From NCBI GenBank assembly GCA_001724245.1, contig MEDX01000053.1, positions 1 through 28,027 on the forward strand: a DNA stretch of 28,027 nt, given 5' to 3'. Source of the DNA: Fonticula-like sp. SCN 57-25. Lineage: Eukaryota > Nucleariida > Rotosphaerida. Position numbers and translations under genes: made by a program. Under the pieces are notes generated by a model, which saw only the letters and a program-made list of their open reading frames with translations, had not been told where the DNA came from and made no database searches. Shown here one piece after another: positions 22,945 to 28,027 of this stretch; positions within the stretch are counted from its first letter, which is position 1, and every line of letters begins with the position of its first letter.

Positions 22945-23763
22945 TCACTCTTCCTCCAGCATCTTCCTGTACTCGGCGTGGGCCTTCTCCAGCCGCTCCA
23001 GGGCGAGCCTGTGGTACGGCTCGTGGACCTCGAAGCCAAGGTAATACCGATCGCTTAGGAGGGCGGCAACGGCCGTGGTCCCCGCACCCGCAAGAGGATC
23101 GAGGACGAGGTCGAGCGGGTTGCTCCAGGACAACACCAAGTCACGGGCGAGGACTTCGGGCATCAAGGCCGGGTGTTGGTAAGCCCGTGAATAAGTTGTC
23201 GTGGACTTCCCGCCCGTGGCGACTCGCCAGATATTCCCTCTCACCCCGTACTCCCGAATCAGCACTTTGCGAATCTCCGATAGGAAGCCGTCCCGATCCC
23301 GGTTGCTGACTTTCATCCACTTCCCGGCATACTTGTTAGGCTTGTCCTGGAGCAGGTTGACCACCCTCGGCGATCCCTTGGAGAAAACGAAAACGAACTC
23401 GGGAGCGACCCCGTATCTGGTCCTCGAAGTACCTCGAATGACGGGTTTTTGGATCACGAGGGTGTTGTGGAGGTTCCACCCGGCACGTTGGAACTCCAGG
23501 GCGTGCTTGAAGCTGGTGAGCGTGTGCGAGCCCTGACGAATCTGATCTTGGACCACCCAGCAACAGACACCGCCATCGACCGTCACCCGCCAGAGTTCGG
23601 CGGCCAAGGCGGCAACCTCCTCCAACCCAAAAGGATGCCCGCCATAGACCCTTAGGGAATCGTATGGTGGGCTCGTTATGGTTAGATGAACCGATTCGGC
23701 TTCGAGTGCGGGGAGTAGCTGGAGGGCGTCCCCGCACTCGAAGGAGTTCTTCTTCGCCATCAT
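22945..23763 (-). CDS. DNA methyltransferase, beta class (N4-cytosine or N6-adenine)
   Basis: A 272-residue protein with permuted motif order. The catalytic motif is TSPPY (about 32-36), near the N-terminus, and the cofactor motif is DPLAGAGTTAVAAL (about 223-236), near the C-terminus. TSPPY is more often N4-cytosine, though N6-adenine enzymes use it too, so the base is undecided. VCCWVVQDQIRQG and EYGVRGNIWRV are further family-like stretches. ATG 23763 overlaps the previous gene's stop in ATGA; the frame is open further upstream, but that part is the shadow of the neighbour. It is translated after the DUF3102-like protein, suggesting a joint role. Confidence 0.92.
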   Translation of the reverse strand: MMAKKNSFECGDALQLLPALEAESVHLTITSPPYDSLRVYGGHPFGLEEVAALAAELWRVTVDGGVCCWVVQDQIRQGSHTLTSFKHALEFQRAGWNLHNTLVIQKPVIRGTSRTRYGVAPEFVFVFSKGSPRVVNLLQDKPNKYAGKWMKVSNRDRDGFLSEIRKVLIREYGVRGNIWRVATGGKSTTTYSRAYQHPALMPEVLARDLVLSWSNPLDLVLDPLAGAGTTAVAALLSDRYYLGFEVHEPYHRLALERLEKAHAEYRKMLEEE

Positions 23764-24428
23764 GCCTTGGCGGCGGCACGGGCACGGATCTCTTCGATCT
23801 TGGCGGCGAGGGCTTCGAGGGCTTCGAGGTCGGCTTCGTTGAAGCGGTCCGATTCCTCGATCCACCGGATCGTCTTCACCACCGGCTGTGCCCAAGTGGA
23901 CGGGATACGCATCTTCTTGGGCTTCTCCAGGCGGGTGAGCGTCTTCCCGCCTTCGAGCGACTTCGGCTTCTCCTTCTTCTTCTCCTTCTTCTGAAGCTCC
24001 GGCAGGATGCCGAAGGCCCTCAGCGCCGCCGTCTTCGTCTTGAAGAGACTGAGGTTCTCGAAGGAGCAGTTGTAGTAGAGCGAGCGAGCGTTGTTGGCGT
24101 GGGTCTTGGAGCACTCCAGTTGCTCGATAATCTTGCTCCAAGAACCGGGATCGGACCTCTTAGTCAGGTAGGCACACATCTTTCCGAAACGCCAAAAGTT
24201 CTCAAGGATCTCCGTCTGAAGGCCCTTAAGCTCCCGGTTCTGCCTCTCCATGCCCTTGTAGAACCGGACCGCCATCTCCCGCACCTCGACGACGCCCATA
24301 TCTTTGAACTCGGCGAACTCCTCCGAGTCGTCGGCGACGTCGGTGGCCGGGAGAACCTCAGGGGTGAGGGCTTCCGAGGCGACGACCTTCTTGTTGTCCT
24401 TCTTCTGGACGGCGACAGCGGTAGACAT
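23760..24428 (-). CDS. DUF3102-like early phage protein
   Basis: A 222-residue protein. The middle (about 55-115) resembles DUF3102: FWRFGKMCAYL, GSWSKIIEQLECSKTHANNARSLY, where a helix pair is followed by a G-x-W and a helix-turn-helix-like S-x-x-x-A-N-N-A-R. After it lies a Lys-rich tract (KKEKKKEKPK, near 145), then a charged helical C-terminus. ATG 24428 has AAGGAG 10 bases upstream; ATG 24458 is a less likely start. It begins the leftward run and its stop overlaps the methyltransferase. DUF3102 function is unknown; a DNA-binding or regulatory role is inferred. Confidence 0.72.
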   Translation of the reverse strand: MSTAVAVQKKDNKKVVASEALTPEVLPATDVADDSEEFAEFKDMGVVEVREMAVRFYKGMERQNRELKGLQTEILENFWRFGKMCAYLTKRSDPGSWSKIIEQLECSKTHANNARSLYYNCSFENLSLFKTKTAALRAFGILPELQKKEKKKEKPKSLEGGKTLTRLEKPKKMRIPSTWAQPVVKTIRWIEESDRFNEADLEALEALAAKIEEIRARAAAKA

Positions 24429-24511
24429 CTTGATGTGTCTCCTTCTTAGGGTGTGCATGGGAGTGTGTGCGGACCCAGAAGAAGATACCTCGAAAGGGAG
24501 TGGGGAGCCAA

Positions 24512-24566
24512 CAGGGTGGTGAGGATTTTTAGCACGAACACATCTGTGGTCGCCATCCTCACCCTG
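24512..24566. promoter_or_regulatory. imperfect inverted repeat in the divergent control region
   Basis: CAGGGTGGTGAGGA (24512-24525) faces TCCTCACCCTG (24556-24566) across about 30 bases; the left arm has an extra GTG. It lies between genes reading leftwards from 24428 and rightwards from 24723, where a repressor operator would be expected. Confidence 0.4.
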
Positions 24567-24665
24567 TCCTCACCTCCCCTTCCCTTCAGAGTCTAAAGAC
24601 ACCGGCCGTCGAAGATGTCGACGTCCACCTCGATCACCTACTCCCTAAATTTGTTTCTGGAAAGT

Positions 24666-24697
24666 TTGACAAAAATAAACATGGCAACCTATATAAC
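24666..24697 (+). promoter_or_regulatory. sigma-70-type promoter for the rightward control genes
   Basis: Consensus TTGACA (24666-24671), 18 bases, then TATATA from 24690. An AAAGGAGG ribosome site near 24709 and ATG 24723 follow. It is one of the few good -35/-10 pairs in the window. Confidence 0.75.
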
Positions 24698-24722
24698 TCA
24701 GGACAACAAAGGAGGTCCAACA

Positions 24723-25211
24723 ATGAACAGCAAGATATACCGAATGGTCGATGTCGCCTCGGCGAGCGGGGTCTCAGTGCAGACACTTTACTCGGCCTTA
24801 AAGTCTGGAGCGATTCCCCCCGGCGACTTGCAGATCGGCAACCGCCGTTGCTGGAGCGAAGAGGGCATGGCCATCGTCAAGGAGTGGTACTCCCGGCCGA
24901 GGGGCTGGCGTCGAGATCACACCTATAGGGACCTGGACCTCAACAACAACATGGACAACAACAAGGAGAGCATCATGGACGCAAATACAATTGAGTGGAG
25001 CAAGAGCAGGAGCGAGCCCAGAGCTAAGAAGGCCGAGTACAAGGGCTATAGCCTCTCGGTAATGCCGGGGGCCAAGGGGTGGTTCCTCCAGGCCAGGGAT
25101 GGCCACGGCGACTTGTTGGAGGTCGCCAGCGAGTGGCCTACGGCGATCGAGGCCCAGGCGTCCGCTCCGGGACTGATCGATAAGTGGATCGAGGTCAAGG
25201 AGGCCCAGTGA
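24723..25211 (+). CDS. MerR/excisionase-like helix-turn-helix protein with extra C-terminal domain
   Basis: A 162-residue protein. Residues about 4-60 are a MerR- or excisionase-like winged helix: YRMVDVASASGVSVQTLYSALKSG, then GDLQIGNRRCWSEEGMAIVKEW. An Asn-rich linker (LDLNNNMDNNKESIMD, about 75-90) follows, then a second small domain (YKGYSLSVMPGAKGWFLQARDG and on). AAAGGAGG before ATG 24723 is a strong start. An in-frame ATG 24975 has AAGGAG with good spacing, so the second domain may also be made alone. Likely a regulator or recombination-direction factor. It is a relative of the protein at 25498. Confidence 0.85.
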   Translation: MNSKIYRMVDVASASGVSVQTLYSALKSGAIPPGDLQIGNRRCWSEEGMAIVKEWYSRPRGWRRDHTYRDLDLNNNMDNNKESIMDANTIEWSKSRSEPRAKKAEYKGYSLSVMPGAKGWFLQARDGHGDLLEVASEWPTAIEAQASAPGLIDKWIEVKEAQ

Positions 25212-25483
25212 TCGCCGCAGGCCCCTCGCTCACAGTGGCAGCCGGCCGTCGTGAGTTCTGGCTCTTGTGGCTGGTAGGGGAGGAGGTTGTCCTCCCCGTC
25301 CGGGCCTACAGGGACCTCTGGAGGGCAATTGAGGCCGCAAGGGTCGTCCATAGGTGGGCGGCCCGTTATGGGACCTCGGTTGACGAGTTCCTTATGCGTT
25401 ACTTTGAGAGCAAGAAAAATCTTGTTCCTCACGGAAATAAAAAACAAATTTTCAATGGCAACCTACTATATCAAGTGAGCTAG
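25208..25483 (+). CDS. small control-region protein, unknown
   Basis: A 91-residue frame starting GTG 25208, overlapping the previous stop in GTGA, so coupled. Core is REFWLLWLVGEEVVLPVRAYRDLWRAIEAARVVHRWAARYGTSVDEFLMRYF, a beta strand pair then helices. The last 25 residues become AT-rich and lie over the promoter-like block of the next gene, so the frame's end may be incidental. Not a family I recognise. Confidence 0.6.
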   Translation: MIAAGPSLTVAAGRREFWLLWLVGEEVVLPVRAYRDLWRAIEAARVVHRWAARYGTSVDEFLMRYFESKKNLVPHGNKKQIFNGNLLYQVS

Positions 25484-25490
25484 AAAGGAG
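25455..25490 (+). promoter_or_regulatory. second copy of the control block, with strong ribosome site
   Basis: ATGGCAACCTACTATAT resembles ATGGCAACCTATATAA before the gene at 24723, with one insertion. AAAGGAGG follows before GTG 25498. No TTGACA is visible for this copy. Confidence 0.5.
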
Positions 25491-25497
25491 GACTCAA

Positions 25498-25701
25498 GTG
25501 AGAGCTTACCGCAAAATTGAAGTAGCCGTCCTAAGCGGCGTGAGCCCGGCGACGATCACCCGGACGGTGCTCGAAAAAATCATCGAGGACGGTGACATCG
25601 ACCTGGGCAATGCCCGAGTCTACACGGAGGCAGCAAAGGACCGGGTGGTGAATTATTTCGCCAGCCGTGATCGCTGGGAACGCAACAAGAGCAACAAGTG
25701 A
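25498..25701 (+). CDS. short MerR/excisionase-like helix-turn-helix protein
   Basis: A 67-residue protein. YRKIEVAVLSGVSPATITRTVLE is the helix-turn-helix, and GDIDLGNARVYTEAAKDRVVNYF the wing and last helix. It aligns across its whole length with the first domain of the protein at 24723 (SGVS, GD-x-x-GN-x-R, then V-x-x-W/YF) but has no second domain. GTG 25498 has AAAGGAGG upstream. Size and motif fit an excisionase for the integrase or a small Cro-type repressor. Confidence 0.82.
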   Translation: MRAYRKIEVAVLSGVSPATITRTVLEKIIEDGDIDLGNARVYTEAAKDRVVNYFASRDRWERNKSNK

Positions 25702-25867
25702 AGGCAACTTCATGCCCAGTTCGCAACGGCAAGGCACCATGGCGAATGGTTCGACCCGTCCACCCAGCTTCTCGATCATATTCGGAAGCTCGCCTAACCA
25801 ATTCGAGACCGGAGCGATCCGAGGGGGCAACCGGCCTTTAGCTTCTAAACCCTCAATAGTTGGAACC

Positions 25868-26605
25868 ATGAACATTCAGATATTCGATTTTGAAGACCAG
25901 CCCATCCGCACGCTTTGCGGGGACGATGGCGAACCGTGGTGGGTGGCCGCAGACGTGTGTCGAGTCGTCGGAATTGTCAATACGAGTGACGCCCTATCGA
26001 AGCTGGACGAAGACCAGAAGGGTATCGGAGAAACCGATACCCTTGGAGGCAAGCAGCAGGTGAACACCGTGAACGAAGCCGGCCTGTATGAACTGGTCTT
26101 CCGCAGCAATAAGGAAGACGCAAAGCGGTTCCGCAAGTGGATCACCACCGAGGTGTTGCCCACAATCCGTAAGACCGGCAGCTACTCTATCGGCCGGCTG
26201 GAACCTGAGTACGACAACACCGACGAAATGTCCGTCGTGTTGTCGAATATGCTTCGGCAGCGAACCGAAACCCTGATGCTCAAGAGGCAGCAGGAAGCCC
26301 AGTGGGAAGCGATCAAGGCGACGAACACCATTGCCATTGAGGCCAAGGAGACTGCCGAGGCAGTTGAGGCCAGTTACACCGGACGCACTGGATTCAAGAC
26401 CTGCCTGGGATACTCGATCCTCAAGGGATACAAGATCGAGCGGAAGGACCTAGCCACCATCGGCAGGAAGATCAGCAAGTATTGCCGTGATGCAGGCATC
26501 GATCGCAAGGAAGTCGAAGATGAGCACTTCGACACTGTGAAGTCCTACCCCTTGTCTGTCCTCAAGGAACATGACGCATTGTTCCGTCACTACAACGCAG
26601 CGTGA
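25868..26605 (+). CDS. BRO-family antirepressor
   Basis: A 245-residue protein. The N-terminal 110 residues are a clear BRO-N domain: WWVAADVCRVVGIVNTSDAL, LDEDQKG, VNEAGLYELVFRSNKEDAKRFRKWITTEVLPTIRKTGSY. A coiled middle (about 120-165) and a C-terminal helical part, IERKDLATIGRKISKYCRDAG, follow, the latter like the ORF11CD-type C-terminus. Antirepressors of this type bind and inactivate phage repressors during induction. ATG 25868 gives the standard N-terminus; the upstream extension to 25667 does not look coding. The 166-base gap before it (25702-25867) holds no gene and no clear motif that I can see. Confidence 0.9.
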   Translation: MNIQIFDFEDQPIRTLCGDDGEPWWVAADVCRVVGIVNTSDALSKLDEDQKGIGETDTLGGKQQVNTVNEAGLYELVFRSNKEDAKRFRKWITTEVLPTIRKTGSYSIGRLEPEYDNTDEMSVVLSNMLRQRTETLMLKRQQEAQWEAIKATNTIAIEAKETAEAVEASYTGRTGFKTCLGYSILKGYKIERKDLATIGRKISKYCRDAGIDRKEVEDEHFDTVKSYPLSVLKEHDALFRHYNAA

Positions 26606-26661
26606 ACCAGCGCTGGCTAAATCGGCGTGGTCTTCGCCACGAAGACCGACTCGTCGTTGAA

Positions 26662-26699
26662 CACGAAGAGCCTGGAGCGGTAACTCCAGGCTCTTCGTG
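26662..26699. terminator. 16-bp perfect hairpin after the antirepressor
   Basis: CACGAAGAGCCTGGAG, loop CGGTAA, CTCCAGGCTCTTCGTG. It lies between the antirepressor stop and the Rep-like gene. No T-run follows on the plus strand, so a pause or processing structure is also possible. Confidence 0.6.
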
Positions 26700-26734
26700 C
26701 AACAGAAACTCAACACTGAAAGGTACTCAACAAT

Positions 26735-27664
26735 ATGGTAGCACTAGGATCGGCAATTGTCCTCGGAAATTTAAGCCAGAAGCGTAACCAAATTCGTAAG
26801 AAGTTCGCCGAGGCCATGAAGACATTTGAATATTGCCTCCTCTTCAGGCCGGCGGCCAACTCGCCCCTAGGCTGGAGGGAGTGTCTCGTCTTCTCGGCGA
26901 TCGTCCACCTCGCCAGAAAGAAGGCTAGGGTGAGCGTGCGAGCGATCGACGCCCTCACCGGCCTCGATCGTGAGGCAATACCCAAGGCCCTGGCCAAGCT
27001 CAAGGAGATCGGCGTCCTAGACGACGACCTGGCGGTACTCAACTGCGAGCAACCGTCCCGCCATTTCGCAGTCGTCTCCACGCCCTCCGAGGGAGACCAT
27101 TGGCTCAAGAGCCTGGCTTACGGCCGATATCTTCGGCCCGCTGACACAAAGACCTGGAAGCCCCTCCAGTCCTATTTCCTGGCGGTCCTCGTGGCGGTCG
27201 CACCCGTCGTGACAAGCGTCTCGTACCTGGCGACCATCACCGGCATCGACCGCAAGCAGATCCGAGACCTCCTTCGAGGATTTGAGGAATTAGGACTGGA
27301 GGCCAAGAGGGAGGACAAGCGACTCGTTCTGGATTACGGCAAATTCTCACCCGACGGCAACTGTTTCATAGAAAAGACGATCGCAGCGAAGAAGGCCCCC
27401 CAGTACCCCCAGGTGCTCACGTCGCTGGTGGAGGCAGGTAAGATCCCCTCCTCCTACCTAGACGACCTGACGCACACCTACAATCAGGTAAGCAGGTGTG
27501 TCTACGACCCTGACATCAAGAATGTCGTGAATGAGTGCGTCGAGATCCATAAGACCTTCGTGCCCAAAAATGGATCGAAGAAGCCGTATCCCTCCCTGAA
27601 GTTCATCGTCCGCAAGCTGGTGGGGATCTTCGAGAAGCGTTCCTCGATCACCGTGGCGGCGTAA
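26735..27664 (+). CDS. two-winged-helix replication-initiation-like protein
   Basis: A 309-residue protein with two predicted winged-helix units: about 48-105 (RECLVFSAIVHLARKKARVSVRAIDALTGLDREAIPKALAKL) and about 140-200 (SYFLAVLVAVAPVVTSVSYLATITGIDRKQIRDLLRGFEELG). The C-terminal part (about 215-300) is helical, with basic GSKKPYPSLKFIVRKL. I know no exact family. The two-domain layout and the iterons directly downstream fit a plasmid- or phage-type initiator; phage replisome organisers (DnaD or O-like) are the other candidate. ATG 26735 has only a weak GAAAGGT upstream. Confidence 0.7.
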   Translation: MVALGSAIVLGNLSQKRNQIRKKFAEAMKTFEYCLLFRPAANSPLGWRECLVFSAIVHLARKKARVSVRAIDALTGLDREAIPKALAKLKEIGVLDDDLAVLNCEQPSRHFAVVSTPSEGDHWLKSLAYGRYLRPADTKTWKPLQSYFLAVLVAVAPVVTSVSYLATITGIDRKQIRDLLRGFEELGLEAKREDKRLVLDYGKFSPDGNCFIEKTIAAKKAPQYPQVLTSLVEAGKIPSSYLDDLTHTYNQVSRCVYDPDIKNVVNECVEIHKTFVPKNGSKKPYPSLKFIVRKLVGIFEKRSSITVAA

Positions 27665-27668
27665 GCTA

Positions 27669-27760
27669 CTGGCCGGGTTTGCCCACCACCTGGCCGGGTT
27701 TGCCCACCCCTAGGGGGTAAACTGGCCGGGTTTGCCCACCACCTGGCCGGGTTTGCCCAC
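27669..27760 (+). repeat. four 18-bp iterons in two pairs
   Basis: CTGGCCGGGTTTGCCCAC is repeated exactly at 27669, 27690, 27722 and 27743. Both pairs have a 21-base period; the pairs are 53 bases apart, near five helical turns. Between the pairs lies the palindrome CCCCTAGGGG (27707-27716). Confidence 0.95.
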
Positions 27761-27800
27761 GAATAACTCTTTAATCTTCAGATCAAGTAATCTTGTTAAT
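27761..27800 (+). other. AT-rich stretch beside iterons, candidate unwinding element of an origin
   Basis: Forty bases with 10 G/C, in a GC-rich genome. AATCTT occurs twice, at 27773 and 27789. With the iterons and the upstream Rep-like gene this is the classic layout of an iteron replication origin. Confidence 0.65.
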
Positions 27801-27805
27801 GGGCG

Positions 27806-27874
27806 GGGGGCGAAGCCCCCGGCCCGACAAGAGATTCCCCTTCGGGGGGAAAGACAGAGAGCGGGCTCCGCCCG
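27806..27874. other. run of three GC-rich hairpins
   Basis: GGGGGC-GAA-GCCCCC (27806-27820), TTCCCC with GGGGAA around TTCG (27835-27851), and CGGGC-TCC-GCCCG (27862-27874). They may act as a terminator or barrier bounding the origin. There is no gene. Confidence 0.6.
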
Positions 27875-27895
27875 AGGTAGAGCAAGCTGTCCCGG

Positions 27896-28027
27896 CCAGG
27901 TAGTCCTCAGCTTCCCCGCCAGGTAGACCGCCAGGTAGTCCTCAGCTTGCTCCCCTCCTTCCGCCAGGTAGTCCTCCAGGTAGTCCTCCAGGTAGTCCTC
28001 CAGGTAGTCCTCCAGGTAGTCCTCCAG
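27896..28027 (+). repeat. 12-bp tandem repeat, runs off the right edge
   Basis: Unit CCAGGTAGTCCT. Units start at 27896, 27919 (diverged), 27931, then in strict 12-base phase at 27964, 27976, 27988, 28000, 28012 and 28024 (partial). AGCAAGCTG (27881) and CAGCTTGCT (27943) form an inverted pair around the first units. Confidence 0.9.

Noticed and set aside
23764-24141. N-terminal extension of the beta-class methyltransferase
   Set aside because: The extra sequence is low-complexity and is the antiphase shadow of the DUF3102-like gene. The methyltransferase starts at the ATGA overlap.
25667-25867. Longer antirepressor start
   Set aside because: The BRO-N domain begins at ATG 25868. The upstream residues are Ser/Pro/Gly-rich with no family match and overlap the previous gene.
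27732-27926. A 64-residue plus-strand gene over the origin
   Set aside because: It crosses iterons, the AT-rich stretch and hairpins, and has no ribosome site or motif.
27669-28027. A CRISPR array
   Set aside because: Iterons are separated by 3 or 14 bases, and the 12-bp units are back to back. There are no spacers of normal length and no Cas genes.

Overview
This window is a GC-rich tailed-phage genome or prophage. It has HK97-type head genes and a long non-contractile (siphovirus) tail. Order, overlaps and motifs all fit one phage. The host is not shown directly. A bacterium of the Planctomycetota type is my low-confidence guess, from the GC-rich composition and the cysteine-rich, collagen-like and beta-sandwich virion proteins.

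Layout. A C5-cytosine DNA methyltransferase runs leftwards off the left edge (1-787, minus strand). Rightward from 842 are two small membrane proteins and an HNH nuclease. The morphogenesis run follows: small and large terminase (1877-3846), portal, prohead protease, major capsid protein, then a strong terminator (7408-7440). After it come a small protein, a glycosyltransferase-like protein, head-tail connector, head closure, gp10-like protein, two related DUF3168-like tail completion proteins, tail tube, a frameshifting tail chaperone pair, tape measure and tail-tip genes (7465-15112). The distal tail and adhesion part (15112-19780) holds a cysteine-rich protein, a small CxxC protein, a collagen-like fibre, a beta-sandwich protein and one unknown.

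The next block reads leftwards (19770-24428): a D12-class adenine methyltransferase, a large serine integrase, a hairpin, a beta-class methyltransferase and a DUF3102-like protein. Facing it across a regulatory gap is a rightward control and replication block (24723-27664): two related small helix-turn-helix proteins behind similar promoter and ribosome-site blocks, a BRO-type antirepressor and a protein with two predicted winged-helix domains. The last 360 bases look like a replication origin: four 18-bp iterons in two pairs, a 40-bp stretch with 25% GC, GC-rich hairpins, then a 12-bp tandem repeat that runs off the right edge.

Most interesting points: the iteron origin beside a Rep-like gene on an element that also has a serine integrase; TAGATA boxes 4-6 bases before start codons, which suggest leaderless transcripts; a clean -1 frameshift site in the tail chaperones; three DNA methyltransferases of three classes with no recognised nuclease partner; and a GT9-like glycosyltransferase among the head genes. 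I recognise no endolysin, DNA polymerase or helicase.
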